A stretch of 64,000 bases of DNA from Burkholderia anthina (lineage in GTDB: Bacteria; Pseudomonadota; Gammaproteobacteria; Burkholderiales; Burkholderiaceae): NCBI RefSeq assembly GCF_001547525.1, contig NZ_CM003768.1, positions 868,001-932,000 of the forward strand, given 5' to 3'. This document shows, piece by piece, positions 18,253 to 27,809 of this stretch. How positions within the stretch are numbered: position 1 is the first letter of the stretch; each line of letters starts with the position of its first letter. The notes under the pieces were generated by a model. The model made no database searches, was not told where the DNA came from, and worked only from the letters and a program-made list of their open reading frames with translations. A program made the position numbers and the translations under genes.

Positions 18253-21200
18253 TCACTCGCCGGCGACGGCCGGCCCGCCGCTGTTGCCGCGGCGATTGCG
18301 CCGCTTCTCGGCCCACACGCGCAGCCGGTCCATGTACAGGTAGACGACCGGCGTCGTATAGAGCGTCAGCACCTGCGACATGATCAGGCCGCCGGCGATT
18401 GCGATCCCGAGCGGCGCGCGCAGCTCGGCGCCGTCGCCGCTGCCGAACGCGAGCGGCAGCGCGCCGAGCAGCGCCGCCATCGTCGTCATCATGATCGGAC
18501 GGAAGCGCAGCAGGCACGCCTCGTGGATCGCGTCGAACGACGACTTCCCGTTGTTGCGCGTCTGGTCGATCGCGAAGTCGACCATCATGATCGCGTTCTT
18601 CTTCACGATGCCGATCAGCAGGATCACGCCGATCAGCGCGATGATGCTGAACTCGGTCTTGAACAGCAGCAGCGCGAGCAGCGCGCCGACGCCGGCCGAC
18701 GGCAGCGTCGACAGGATCGTGATCGGGTGGATGTAGCTCTCGTACAGGATCCCGAGCACGATGTAGACGGCCAGCAGCGCGGCGAGGATCAGGATCGGCT
18801 GATCGTTCATCGACTGCTGGAACGCCTGCGCGGTGCCCTGGAAGCTGCCGACGATCGTCGGCGGCACGCCGACCTCCGCCATCGTCTGATAGATGATCTG
18901 CGTCGCCTGCGACAGCGACACGCCGGGCGGCAGGTTGAACGAGATCGTCGTCGCGACGAACAGCCCCTGGTGGTTGACCGACAGCGGCGTCGTGCTCGGC
19001 CCGAACGTCGCGATCGCCGACAGCGGGATCATCGTCGATTTCGACGTCGACACCGACGCGCCCGACGACGCGCTCGACTTGCCGCTCGCCGCGATCGCGT
19101 TGAGCGCCTGGTTGCGCGCGGAGTCGGACGCGATCGCCGCGGCGCTCTGCGCGGCCGTGCCGGCGCTCGACGTGCCGGCCGAGGTCGCGACGAAGGTGCC
19201 CGCGGCCGCGTTGGTGGTCTGCGAGCCGTTCGCGCTGCCGCCCGACGTGCTGATCCACACCTGGTTCAGCATCTCCGGGCTCTGCCAGTATTTCGGCGCA
19301 ACTTCCATCACGACGTGGTACTGGTTCAGCGGGTTGTAGATCGTCGAGACCTGCCGCTGGCCGAACGCGTCGTACAGCGTGTTGTCGATCTGCGCGGGCT
19401 TGATGCCGAACCGCGCGGCCGTCGCGCGGTCGATCGTCACCATCGCCTCGAGGCCGCCTTGTTGCTGGTCGGAGTTCACGTCGGTCAGCTCGGGGCGCTT
19501 CTGCAGCGCCTCGGTCAGGATCGGCCCCCACTTGTACAGGTCGGCGCTCGAATCGCCGAGCAGCGTGAACTGGTACTGCGCGTTGCTCTGCCGGCCGCCG
19601 ACGCGGATGTCCTGCGCCGCCTGCAGGAACGTGCGCGCGCCCGCGACGTCCGCCAGCCGCGGGCGCAACTGCTGGATCACCTGGTCGGCCGACAGCTTGC
19701 GCTCGGTGCGGTCCTTGAGCGTGACGAACATGAAGCCCGAGTTGGTCTGCGTGCCGCCGGTGAAGCCCGCGACGCTCTTCACGTTCGGGTTGCCCTGCAC
19801 GATCCGCATCATCTCGGAGAACTTCAGTTTCATCGCCTGGAACGACGTCGACTGGTCGGCCTGGATGCCGCCGATCATCAGCCCGGTGTCCTGCTGCGGG
19901 AAGAAGCCCTTCGGCACGACGACGTACAGGTAGACGTTCAGCCCGATCGTCGCGAACAGCGTCAGCAGGATCAACAGCGGCCGGCGCAGCGCCCACGACA
20001 GCGAGCGCTCGTAGCCGCGCTGCATGCGCGCGAAGCCGCGTTCGAGGAAGCGCCCGAAGCGGCCCTCGCGTTGCGGGTTGTGCCGGTCGGGCAGCAGGCG
20101 CGCGCACATCATCGGCGTGAGCGTGAGCGACACCGCGAGCGACACGGCGATCGCGAGCGACAGCGTCAGCGCGAACTCGCGGAACAGGCGCCCGACGATC
20201 CCGCCCATCAGCAGGATCGGCAGGAACACCGCGACGAGCGAGATGCTCATCGACAGCACCGTGAAGCCGACTTCGCGCGCGCCGTCGAACGCGGCCTGCA
20301 TCCGCGACTTGCCGTTCTCGATGTGCCGCGAGATGTTCTCGAGCACGACGATCGCATCGTCGACGACGAAGCCGGTCGCGACGATCAGCGCCATCAGCGA
20401 CAGGTTGTCGATCGAGAAGCCGAGCAGGTACATCGCGCCGAACGTGCCGACGATCGAGATCGGCACCGCGACGCTCGGGATCAGCGTCGCGCGCCAGTTG
20501 CGCAGGAACAGGAACACGACCATCACGACGAGGCTGATGGCGATCAGCAGCGTGTGCTCGGTGTCCCTCAGCGACGCGCGGATGGTGGTCGAGCGGTCGA
20601 GCACCGGCGTGACCGTGATGTCGGCGGGCAGCGACGCGGTGAGCTGCGGCAGCGCCGCGCGCACGCGGTCGATCGTCTCGATGATGTTCGCACCGGGCGA
20701 GCGGTAGAGGATCACGAGCACCGCGCGCTTGCCGTTCGACAAACCGAGGTTGCGCAGGTCCTCGACCGAATCGACGACGTCGGACAGGTCGGACAGCCGC
20801 ACGGCCGAGCCGTTGCGGTAGGCGACCACGAGGTCGCGGTACTGCGACGCCTGGGACGCCTGGTCGTTCGTGTAGAGCTGGAAGCGCTGCGGGCCGAACT
20901 CGATCGCGCCCTTCGGCGCGTTGGCGTTCGCGGAGGCCAGCGCCGCGCGCACGTCCTCGAGGCCGATCCCGTAGTGGAACAGCGATTGCGGTTCGAGCTC
21001 GACGCGTACGGCCGGGTTCGCGGAGCCGCTCACGGAGACCTGGCCGATCCCGTCGATCTGCGACAGCGACTGCTGCAGCACCGTCGACGCGGCGTCGTAC
21101 ACCTTCGCCGGCGACGCCGTCTCCGAGGTCAGCGACACGACCATGATCGGCGAATCGGCCGGGTTGACCTTGCGGTAGGTCGGGTTGCTCTTCAGCGCGG

Positions 21201-21561
21201 CGGGCAGGTCGGCGCGCGCCGCGTTGATCGCGGCCTGCACGTCGCGCGCGGCGCCGTCGATGTCGCGGTTCAGGCCGAACTGCAGGATGATCCGCGCATT
21301 GCCGACCGTGCTCGTCGACGTCATTTCGGAGACGTCCGCGATCGAGCCGAGGTGCCGCTCGAGCGGGCTCGCCACGCTGGTCGCGACCGTCTCCGGGCTC
21401 GCGCCCGGCAGCGACGCCTGCACCGAGATCGTCGGGAAGTCGACCTGCGGCAGCGGCGACACCGGCAGCTTGATGAACGCGAACAGGCCCGCGAGCGCGA
21501 CGCCGAGCGCGAGCAGCGTCGTCGCGACGGGGCGGGTGATGAAGGGACGCGACAGGTTCAT
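18253..21561 (-). CDS. mdtC: RND efflux permease, MdtC/MuxC-like
   Basis: This inner-membrane proton-driven multidrug transporter of the AcrB/HAE1 family has 1102 residues. It starts [25 protein letters not shown] and carries the proton-relay DD pair in [15 protein letters not shown]. It follows a second RND gene with only three bases between them, the arrangement of MdtB-MdtC and MuxB-MuxC, which form mixed trimers. It is longer than MdtC (about 1025) because of a roughly 75-residue Ala/Ser/Thr-rich insert near residues 770-840, in a periplasmic region. No outer-membrane channel gene follows, so a TolC/OprM-type partner must come from elsewhere. Substrates cannot be read from sequence. Confidence 0.93.
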   Translation of the reverse strand: MNLSRPFITRPVATTLLALGVALAGLFAFIKLPVSPLPQVDFPTISVQASLPGASPETVATSVASPLERHLGSIADVSEMTSTSTVGNARIILQFGLNRDIDGAARDVQAAINAARADLPAALKSNPTYRKVNPADSPIMVVSLTSETASPAKVYDAASTVLQQSLSQIDGIGQVSVSGSANPAVRVELEPQSLFHYGIGLEDVRAALASANANAPKGAIEFGPQRFQLYTNDQASQASQYRDLVVAYRNGSAVRLSDLSDVVDSVEDLRNLGLSNGKRAVLVILYRSPGANIIETIDRVRAALPQLTASLPADITVTPVLDRSTTIRASLRDTEHTLLIAISLVVMVVFLFLRNWRATLIPSVAVPISIVGTFGAMYLLGFSIDNLSLMALIVATGFVVDDAIVVLENISRHIENGKSRMQAAFDGAREVGFTVLSMSISLVAVFLPILLMGGIVGRLFREFALTLSLAIAVSLAVSLTLTPMMCARLLPDRHNPQREGRFGRFLERGFARMQRGYERSLSWALRRPLLILLTLFATIGLNVYLYVVVPKGFFPQQDTGLMIGGIQADQSTSFQAMKLKFSEMMRIVQGNPNVKSVAGFTGGTQTNSGFMFVTLKDRTERKLSADQVIQQLRPRLADVAGARTFLQAAQDIRVGGRQSNAQYQFTLLGDSSADLYKWGPILTEALQKRPELTDVNSDQQQGGLEAMVTIDRATAARFGIKPAQIDNTLYDAFGQRQVSTIYNPLNQYHVVMEVAPKYWQSPEMLNQVWISTSGGSANGSQTTNAAAGTFVATSAGTSSAGTAAQSAAAIASDSARNQALNAIAASGKSSASSGASVSTSKSTMIPLSAIATFGPSTTPLSVNHQGLFVATTISFNLPPGVSLSQATQIIYQTMAEVGVPPTIVGSFQGTAQAFQQSMNDQPILILAALLAVYIVLGILYESYIHPITILSTLPSAGVGALLALLLFKTEFSIIALIGVILLIGIVKKNAIMMVDFAIDQTRNNGKSSFDAIHEACLLRFRPIMMTTMAALLGALPLAFGSGDGAELRAPLGIAIAGGLIMSQVLTLYTTPVVYLYMDRLRVWAEKRRNRRGNSGGPAVAGE

Positions 21562-21564
21562 CGC

Positions 21565-24500
21565 TTACACGTCCGTGCGCGTGCCGGCGTCGGGGCCGTG
21601 GCGTTCGAACCAGCCGCGCATGCGGCGCGCGAGCGAGTCGAAGCCGAGGTAGATCACGGGCGTCGTGAACAGCGTCAGCACCTGCGACACGATCAGGCCG
21701 CCGGCGATCGCGATCCCGAGCGGCTGGCGCAGCTCGGAGCCCGCGCCGGAGCCGACGATCAGCGGCACCGCGCCGAGCAGCGCGGCGAGCGTCGTCATCA
21801 GGATCGGCCGGAAGCGTAGCAGGCACGCCTGGTAGATCGCCTCGCGCGGCGGCTTGCCTTCGACGCGTTCGGCCTCGAGCGCGAAGTCGATCATCATGAT
21901 CGCGTTCTTCTTGACGATGCCGATCAGCAGCACGATGCCGATGATCCCGATGATGTCGAGGTCGTGCCCGGTGATCATCAGCGCGAGCAGCGCGCCGACG
22001 CCGGCCGACGGCAGCGTCGACAGGATCGTGATCGGGTGGATGTAGCTCTCGTACAGCACGCCGAGCACGATGTACATCGTGACGACCGCCGCGAGGATCA
22101 GGAACAGCTGGTTCGACAGCGACGCCTGGAACGCGAGCGCCGCGCCCTGGAAGCGCGTCTGGAACGAGCCGGGCAGGCCGATGTCCTTCTCGGCGGCCTC
22201 GATCGCCTTGACCGCTTCGCCGAGCGACGCGCCCGGCGCGAGGTTGAACGAGATCGTCGTCGACGGGAACTGCGACAGGTGCGCGACCAGCAGCGGCGAC
22301 GGCCGCTCGTGGAACGACGCGATCGACGACAGCGGCACCTGGCCGCCGCCCGCCGACGGCAGGTAGATGTCGTTCAGCGATTGCGCGTAGTGCTGCTCCT
22401 TCGGCTCCGATTCGAGAATCACGCGGTACTGGTTCGACTGCGTGAAGATCGTCGACACGATGCGCTGGCCGAACGCGTCGTACAGCGCGTTGTCGACGGT
22501 CGCCGGCGTGATGCCGAAGCGCGCGGCGCTCGCGCGGTCGATCTCGATGTACACCGACTGGCCGTTGCTCTGCAGGTCGGTCGCGACGTCGGCGAGCGAC
22601 GGCTCCTGCTGCAGCCGCGCGACGAGTTTCGGCACCCAGGTCGCGAATTCTTCCGAATTCGGGCTCGTCAGCATGAACTGGTATTGCGTCGGGCTGACCG
22701 TCGAGTCGATCGTCAGGTCCTGCACCGGCTGCATGAACAGCGAAATGCCGGTGACGTTCGCGACGCGCTGCTGCAGGCCGCGGATGATCTGCGCGGCCGT
22801 TTCGCCGCGTTCGTCGCGCGCCTTCAGGTTGATCAGCATCCGCCCGCTGTTCAGCGTGATGTTGCTGCCGTCGACGCCGATGAACGACGTGAGGCTGGCG
22901 ACGTTCGGGTCCTTCAGGATCTCGGCCGCGAGCGCCTGCTGGCGTTCGGCCATCGCGCCGTACGAGATCGACTGCGGCGCCTGCGTGATCGCCTGGATCA
23001 CGCCGGTGTCCTGCGCGGGGAAGAAGCCCTTCGGCACGAACACATAGAGCAGCGCGGTCAGCCCGAGCGTCAGCAGCGCGACGACGAGCGTCGAGCGCTG
23101 GCGGTTCAGCACCCATTCGAGCGCGACCGCGTAGCGCGCGATCACCCAGTCGATCGCGCGATGCACGCGTGCCTCGAAGCGGTGGCTCTCGGGCGGCGGC
23201 GAATGGCGCAGCAGCTTCGCGCACATCATCGGCACGAGCGTGAGCGACACGATCGCCGAGATCACGATCGTCACCGCGAGCGTGATCGCGAATTCGTGGA
23301 AGAGGCGCCCGACCACGTCGCCCATGAACAGCAGCGGGATCAGCACCGCGATCAGCGAGACCGTCAGCGAGATGATCGTGAAGCCGATCTGGCGCGAGCC
23401 CTTCAGCGCGGCCTCGAGCCCCGATTCGCCTTCCTCGACGTAGCGCGCAATGTTCTCGATCATCACGATCGCGTCGTCGACGACGAAGCCGGTCGCGATC
23501 GTGAGCGCCATCAGCGACAGGTTGTTCAGCGAGAAGCCGGCCATGTACATCACCGCGAGCGTGCCGATCAGCGACAGCGGCACCGACAGGCTCGGGATGA
23601 TCGTCGCGTAGACGTTCGCGAGGAACAGGTACATCACCAGCACGACGAGCGCGACCGCGAGCAGCAGCTCGAACTGCACGTCGCGCACGGCCGCGCGGAT
23701 CATCGTCGTGCGGTCGGTGACGATCTCGACGTCGAGCGCGGCCGGCAGCGTCTCCTGCAGCTTCGGCAACTGCGCCTTGATCGCGTCGACGGTCGCGATC
23801 ACGTTCGCGCCCGGCTGGCGCTGCACGTTCAGGATGATCGCCGGGTCCGCATTCACCCACGCGCCGAGCTTGGTGTTCTCCGAGCCGGCGACGACCGTCG
23901 CGACGTCGGTCAGCATCACCGGGCGGCCGTTCTTGTACGCGACGACCGCGCTGTTGTACTGGTCGGCGCTCGTCAACTGGTCGTTCGCGTTGATCGTGTA
24001 TGCGCGCGTCGGGCCGTCGAAGTTGCCCTTCGGCGTGTTGACGTTCAGGTTCGAGATCGTCGTGCGCAGGTCGTCGAGGTTCATCCCGTACTGCGCGAGC
24101 GCGGTCGGGTTCGCCTGGATCCGCACGGCCGGCCGGTTGCCGCCCGACAGGCTCACGAGGCCGACGCCGGCGATCTGCGAGATCTTCATCGCGAGGCGCG
24201 TGTCGGCGAGGTCCTGCACCTGCGTGAGCGGCAGCGTCTTCGACTTGACGGCGAGCGTGAGCACCGGCGCATCGGCCGGGTTCACCTTCGCGTAGATCGG
24301 CGGGGCAGGGAGATCGGACGGCAGCAGGTTGCCGGCCGCGTTGATCGCGGCCTGCACTTCCTGTTCGGCGATGTCGAGCGGCAGGTCGAGCGAGAACTGC
24401 AGCGTGATCACCGACGCGCCGGCCGAGCTTTGCGACGACATCTGGTTCAGCGACGGCATCTGCCCGAACTGGCGTTCGAGCGGCGCGGTGACCGACGACG

Positions 24501-24678
24501 TCATCACTTCCGGGCTCGCGCCCGGGTAGAAGGTCTGGACCTGGATCGTCGGGTAGTCGACCTCGGGCAGCGCGGCGAGCGGCAGGAAGCGCAGCGCCAC
24601 GAGGCCGGCCAGCATGATCGCCGCCATCAGGAGGGCGGTGCCGACCGGCCGGAGAATGAAGAGGCGGGATGGATTCAT
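21565..24678 (-). CDS. mdtB: RND efflux permease, MdtB/MuxB-like
   Basis: The product has 1037 residues, the usual RND length. It begins [26 protein letters not shown] and has the twelve-helix RND plan with two large periplasmic loops. The proton-relay aspartates appear in [15 protein letters not shown]. It sits between the adaptor gene (15-base gap) and the second permease gene (3-base gap), so the three are one transcript. By analogy with MdtABC and MuxABC, the two permeases assemble together with the adaptor and pump drugs, bile salts or small phenolics out of the cell; the spectrum here is not inferable. Confidence 0.94.
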   Translation of the reverse strand: MNPSRLFILRPVGTALLMAAIMLAGLVALRFLPLAALPEVDYPTIQVQTFYPGASPEVMTSSVTAPLERQFGQMPSLNQMSSQSSAGASVITLQFSLDLPLDIAEQEVQAAINAAGNLLPSDLPAPPIYAKVNPADAPVLTLAVKSKTLPLTQVQDLADTRLAMKISQIAGVGLVSLSGGNRPAVRIQANPTALAQYGMNLDDLRTTISNLNVNTPKGNFDGPTRAYTINANDQLTSADQYNSAVVAYKNGRPVMLTDVATVVAGSENTKLGAWVNADPAIILNVQRQPGANVIATVDAIKAQLPKLQETLPAALDVEIVTDRTTMIRAAVRDVQFELLLAVALVVLVMYLFLANVYATIIPSLSVPLSLIGTLAVMYMAGFSLNNLSLMALTIATGFVVDDAIVMIENIARYVEEGESGLEAALKGSRQIGFTIISLTVSLIAVLIPLLFMGDVVGRLFHEFAITLAVTIVISAIVSLTLVPMMCAKLLRHSPPPESHRFEARVHRAIDWVIARYAVALEWVLNRQRSTLVVALLTLGLTALLYVFVPKGFFPAQDTGVIQAITQAPQSISYGAMAERQQALAAEILKDPNVASLTSFIGVDGSNITLNSGRMLINLKARDERGETAAQIIRGLQQRVANVTGISLFMQPVQDLTIDSTVSPTQYQFMLTSPNSEEFATWVPKLVARLQQEPSLADVATDLQSNGQSVYIEIDRASAARFGITPATVDNALYDAFGQRIVSTIFTQSNQYRVILESEPKEQHYAQSLNDIYLPSAGGGQVPLSSIASFHERPSPLLVAHLSQFPSTTISFNLAPGASLGEAVKAIEAAEKDIGLPGSFQTRFQGAALAFQASLSNQLFLILAAVVTMYIVLGVLYESYIHPITILSTLPSAGVGALLALMITGHDLDIIGIIGIVLLIGIVKKNAIMMIDFALEAERVEGKPPREAIYQACLLRFRPILMTTLAALLGAVPLIVGSGAGSELRQPLGIAIAGGLIVSQVLTLFTTPVIYLGFDSLARRMRGWFERHGPDAGTRTDV

Positions 24679-24693
24679 CGAGCGGCCCGCGCG

Positions 24694-26064
24694 TTACTGG
24701 GCCGCGGGGGCCGCTGCCTGCGACGCGCCGTGCTTGTGTCCGCCGCGATGGCCGGCTGCACCGGACGCAGCCGATGCGCCCGACGCCGCGCCGGCGCCGC
24801 GCGCGCCCGACGCGCCTTTCGGCTTGTCGGCCGGAATCGAGATCTTCGAGCCTTCGCGCAGGCGGTCCGAGCCGTCGGTCACCACGCGTTCGCCGAGCGC
24901 CACGCCGCTGACGATGCTCGTGCGTTCGCCGTCGACCGGCCCGACCGTGACCTTGCGCACCGTCACCGTGTTGTCGGGTTTCACGACGTAGACGAACTGG
25001 CCGATCGAGCCCGTCAGCACGGCGGAGGTCGGCACGATGATCGCGTTGCGCAGCACGTCGACGAGCAGCCGCGTGTTCACGAACTGATTCGGGAACAGCA
25101 TGCCTTCCTTGTTGTCGAAATTCGCGCGCAGCTTGACCGTGCCGGTGCTCGTGTCGATCTGGTTGTCGAGCGTCGCGAGCGAGCCCGTTTCGAGCGGCAC
25201 CGTGTTGTTGCGGTTGTAGGCGGTGACCGACAGCTTCCGGCCCGCGTTCATCTGCTTGAGGATCTGCGGCAGGTTGTCTTCCGACGTCGTGAAGATCACG
25301 CTCATCGGCTGCAATTGCGTGATCACGACGATGCCGTTGGTGTCCCCCGGCGTCACGTAGTTGCCGGGGTCGACCTGGCGCAGGCCGACGCGGCCCGAGA
25401 CCGGCGCCGTGATGCGCGCATACGTCAGGTTGAGTTTCGCGGAATCGATCGCGGCCTGGTCGGTCTTCACCGCGCCTTCGTACTGCTTGACGAGCGACGC
25501 CTGCGTATCGACGGTTTGCGACGCGATCGAATCCTGCGACAGCAGCGTCTGGTAGCGCTTCAGGTCGAGGCGGGCCGTCGCGAGCAGCGCCGCGTCGCGC
25601 GCATGCGTGCCTTCGGCGTTCTCGAGCGCGACCTGATACGGGCGCGGGTCGATCTGCGCGAGCACGTCGCCTTTCTTGACGATCTGGCCTTCCTGGAACG
25701 ACACCGATTGCAGGTAGCCCGACAGTTGCGTCTTGACCGTCACGTTCGCGAGCGGCGTGACGGTGCCGAGCGCGGACAGCACGATCGGCATCTCGCCCTG
25801 CGTCGCGGTGGCGACCTGCACCGGCTGCGGAACGTTCGCCATCGCGGCGGGGCCGCCGCGGCCGCGATGGCCGCCCGCGGCGCTGGCGCCCATGCCTTTC
25901 GCCGTGCTGCCTGCCGCCGGCGTGCGGTTCCACGGGTGCCACCACAGCAGGCCGCCGATGACGACGGCCGCCACGGTGCCGATCAGCAACGTGCGGCGCG
26001 GGCGCCGGGCGGCGGCGGGCGCGGGGTCTTTCGAAGGGGGCGTGGGCTTTTGTTCGTTATCCAT
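24694..26064 (-). CDS. mdtA: RND periplasmic adaptor (membrane fusion protein), MdtA/MuxA-like
   Basis: The product has 456 residues. A basic N-terminus and one hydrophobic segment (TLLIGTVAAVVIGGLLWW) anchor it in the inner membrane, with no lipobox. It has the HlyD-type lipoyl/barrel-sandwich motif (VTVKTQLSGYLQSVSFQEGQ), the alpha-hairpin around residues 150-200 and the beta-barrel part (VRANFDNKEGMLFPNQFVNTRL, preceded by a Leu-Ala rich stretch). The C-terminal tail is Ala/Gly/His rich. It bridges the two permeases and an outer-membrane channel. It is the first gene of the operon; an IclR-family gene lies 254 bases upstream on the same strand, with GTTAC repeats in between. Confidence 0.93.
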   Translation of the reverse strand: MDNEQKPTPPSKDPAPAAARRPRRTLLIGTVAAVVIGGLLWWHPWNRTPAAGSTAKGMGASAAGGHRGRGGPAAMANVPQPVQVATATQGEMPIVLSALGTVTPLANVTVKTQLSGYLQSVSFQEGQIVKKGDVLAQIDPRPYQVALENAEGTHARDAALLATARLDLKRYQTLLSQDSIASQTVDTQASLVKQYEGAVKTDQAAIDSAKLNLTYARITAPVSGRVGLRQVDPGNYVTPGDTNGIVVITQLQPMSVIFTTSEDNLPQILKQMNAGRKLSVTAYNRNNTVPLETGSLATLDNQIDTSTGTVKLRANFDNKEGMLFPNQFVNTRLLVDVLRNAIIVPTSAVLTGSIGQFVYVVKPDNTVTVRKVTVGPVDGERTSIVSGVALGERVVTDGSDRLREGSKISIPADKPKGASGARGAGAASGASAASGAAGHRGGHKHGASQAAAPAAQ

Positions 26065-26246
26065 CGTGTTCTGTCAGGAAGACGGCGCGGCGGGCCGGAA
26101 ATCGGGCTGCTCGGCTGCGCGTGGGCGTGCGGAAGACGCGACGGGGCGGCCCGGCTCGGTCCGGGGCCCCGCCGATCCGCACGGGAAAGAGCGGTGCGCA
26201 CCGCGAGTGCGGCGCGACGATGGGCATGATCCTACGTGCCGTCCCC

Positions 26247-26290
26247 GTTACAGTCCAGCGGTCTATCTTTCAACGGGTTACGGTCGTTAC
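26247..26290 (-). promoter_or_regulatory. Candidate regulator-binding repeats upstream of the RND operon
   Basis: The pentamer GTTAC occurs three times in the same orientation (26247, 26277 and 26286), followed by AG or GG; on the minus strand this reads GTAAC. The spacings are 30 and 9 bases, close to whole helical turns. Directly repeated sites of this kind are typical of OmpR-type response regulators. No such regulator is encoded nearby, and the function is inferred only from position. Confidence 0.3.
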
Positions 26291-26318
26291 AGAACGCGAC
26301 ACGGCGATGACGAAACGA

Positions 26319-27143
26319 TTACACGCCGACGCGCCGGGCCGGCGCGCCGCCGATCTCGCGCGTGATTTTCGCGATGCATTCCTGCAGCGCGGGCACGACG
26401 TGTTCCCGCAGCCATTCGGGCGGACACTGGTGCGACGCGCCGCCGCAATTCACCGAATAGCGCTGACCCGACGGGCCGACGAAACCGGCCGCGACCGCGT
26501 TCAGCCCCTCGCGCCATTCGCCGATCGCGATCGCATGGCCGTCGCGCATCGCTTCGTCGAGCGCGGGCGTCAGGCGGGCGGACACGTGCGGCCAGTCGTC
26601 GCCGGCGGTGGTGCGCAGCGACTCGAGCAGCAGGCGGCGCTCGTCGTCCTCGAGCGCGGCCAGATACGCGCGGCCCACGGCCGTGCGCGCGATGTCCATC
26701 CGCGAGCCGATCTCGAGGCGCGTGACGAGCACGGCCGAGCGCGGGCGGATCACGTCGATCGCGACCATGTCGAGCCGGTCGCGCACCGCGAGGTGCACGG
26801 ACAGCGACGTGCGTTCGGCCAGCTCGATCATGAACGGCCGCGAACGCGCGCGGATGTCGAAGTTGCGCAGGAAGCCGTGGCTCAGTTCGAGCACCGACGC
26901 GGTGAGCACGAAGCGCTCGCTGTCGGGCAACTGAAACAGGAAGCCGGCGCTGACGAGCGTCGCGGTGATGCGCGAGACGGTCGGCTTCGGGATGCCGGTC
27001 AATTCGGTCAGCTCGCGGTTGCTGACGGGCGCGTCGGCAGCCGCGATGCGGCGCAGCACGGCGAGGCCGCGGGCGAGGGCGGTGATCTCGTCGGGCGACG
27101 ATTCACGGTCCCGCGACGCGGGAGAGGTTACAGGTGTCGACAC
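26319..27143 (-). CDS. IclR family transcriptional regulator
   Basis: The product has 274 residues. The N-terminal winged helix-turn-helix (residues 20-85) contains GLAVLRRIAAADAPVSNRELTEL then IPKPTVSRITATLVSAGF. The C-terminal IclR effector domain has ERTSLSVHLAVRDRLDMVAID, the RLEIGSRMDIARTAVGRAYLAAL segment and the late SVNCGGAS motif. These proteins bind small acids or aromatics and act as repressors or activators in the cytoplasm. It lies upstream of and in the same direction as the RND operon, with 254 bases between, so it could control that operon, itself or distant genes. No target is apparent from the sequence. Confidence 0.92.
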   Translation of the reverse strand: MSTPVTSPASRDRESSPDEITALARGLAVLRRIAAADAPVSNRELTELTGIPKPTVSRITATLVSAGFLFQLPDSERFVLTASVLELSHGFLRNFDIRARSRPFMIELAERTSLSVHLAVRDRLDMVAIDVIRPRSAVLVTRLEIGSRMDIARTAVGRAYLAALEDDERRLLLESLRTTAGDDWPHVSARLTPALDEAMRDGHAIAIGEWREGLNAVAAGFVGPSGQRYSVNCGGASHQCPPEWLREHVVPALQECIAKITREIGGAPARRVGV

Positions 27144-27329
27144 GAGGGATTCTCTCTAATTCCGAAACTCGATTTCAATTTTGTTGGTATTGTAGGACTA
27201 TTGTCAAAGGATGCATGTTCCGCGGGAGAACCGGTCATTGTATGAGATTTTACGGGTTCACCCTTGGTTTATTAGGAAAACGCTCAAATGAGCGTTGCCG
27301 GAAAGTGCATGAACCGGTGCAAATACCGC

Positions 27330-27358
27330 TTGACTTGTCGGGCGGAAACGGAAAGAAT
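27330..27358 (+). promoter_or_regulatory. Sigma-70-type promoter for the candidate small RNA
   Basis: TTGACT at 27330-27335 is followed, after exactly 17 bases, by AAGAAT at 27353-27358. Both hexamers are near consensus (five of six and four of six). No open reading frame with a ribosome site follows; two terminators do, within 135 bases. Confidence 0.5.
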
Positions 27359-27424
27359 GTCTCACGTTTTCGAAACATCGTTTCAAGAGTTTAACCGGCA
27401 ACGATGTTTCGCGCAGTCTCTCAG

Positions 27425-27461
27425 GTTCTAGCACGGCCCTCGGAATGGCTAGAACTTTTTT
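27425..27461 (+). terminator. First intrinsic terminator of the candidate small RNA
   Basis: The stem GTTCTAGC (27425-27432) with GCTAGAAC (27448-27455) is directly followed by six T residues. Confidence 0.65.
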
Positions 27462-27491
27462 AGCGCCACGGTCTCCGTGGCGCTTTTTTTT
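27462..27491 (+). terminator. Second intrinsic terminator of the candidate small RNA
   Basis: The ten-base perfect stem AGCGCCACGG-TCT-CCGTGGCGCT is followed by a run of T. It abuts the first terminator and is the stronger of the two. Confidence 0.8.
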
Positions 27492-27623
27492 GCCTGTCTT
27501 TCCGACCGTCCGCCCGGACGCGTCAGGCCCGTATTATCCTCCGATCGTCGCAAACGCTTGTCCACGGTCGCATCGCGCCCGCCTGCACGCGCAATGTGCG
27601 CCGCGCTCGCGCTCGCTTCACGC

Positions 27624-27658
27624 AAAAAAAAGCGCGATGCCCGCAGTGGGCATCGCGC
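27624..27658 (-). terminator. Terminator for the PhoX-like gene
   Basis: On the minus strand the stem GCGCGATGCCC-ACTGC-GGGCATCGCGC (27632-27658) is followed by eight U residues encoded by 27624-27631. It lies about 150 bases after the stop codon. Confidence 0.8.
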
Positions 27659-27730
27659 ATGAAACGGCGTGGAGCGCCGACGAATGAACGGTGATCGAAG
27701 AAAGAACGCCCGGCCGGGAGGCCGGGTCAC

Positions 27731-27772
27731 GGACGCCCGGTTAGGGACGCCCGGTCAGGGACGCCCGGTCAG
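27731..27772. repeat. Three tandem copies of a 14-base unit
   Basis: GGACGCCCGGTTAG is followed by two exact copies of GGACGCCCGGTCAG, just after a CCCGGCC/GGCCGGG dyad at about 27706-27726. The stretch lies in the 3' region of the PhoX-like gene. Confidence 0.8.
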
Positions 27773-27809
27773 GGCGCCCTGCAACGCGCAACGTCCCGTC
27801 GCGCGCCGG

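Larger units (their letters stand above)
27365..27491 (+). ncRNA. Candidate structured small RNA
   Basis: The predicted transcript starts about seven bases after the -10 element. Its first hairpin has a perfect 12-base stem, CGAAACATCGTT (27371-27382) with AACGATGTTTCG (27400-27411), around a 17-base loop containing ACCGGC. A short linker with CUCUCAGG follows, then two consecutive intrinsic terminators. The likely sizes are about 95 nt (first terminator) or 125 nt (second). It does not match 6S, tmRNA, RNase P or SRP RNA as I know them, and the CUCUCAGG stretch alone is not enough for a glycine riboswitch. No downstream plus-strand gene exists for it to serve as a leader. Confidence 0.45.
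27144..27809. other. 666-base intergenic region holding a candidate small RNA and a phoX-side terminator
   Basis: This region lies between the start of the IclR gene and the end of the PhoX-like gene. It is locally AT-richer (27160-27290). It contains a sigma-70-like promoter, a structured segment with two intrinsic terminators on the plus strand, a minus-strand terminator and a 14-base tandem repeat, each listed separately. No protein-coding gene is supported. Confidence 0.7.

Noticed and set aside
18200..25945. A 2581-codon minus-strand open frame overlapping the RND genes
   Set aside because: It is a shadow frame of the two RND permeases and adaptor produced by GC-rich codon bias. Its composition is dominated by Arg, Ala and Asp with no domain, while the other minus-strand frame gives perfect RND proteins.
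17647..26229. Very long plus-strand open frames (1390 and 1421 codons) opposite the RND operon
   Set aside because: They are antisense shadows; the translations are Arg/His/Asp-rich strings without any recognisable fold.
27400..27435. Glycine riboswitch suggested by CTCTCAGG
   Set aside because: The rest of the aptamer (paired GGAGAG and the conserved core) is missing and no downstream gene follows.
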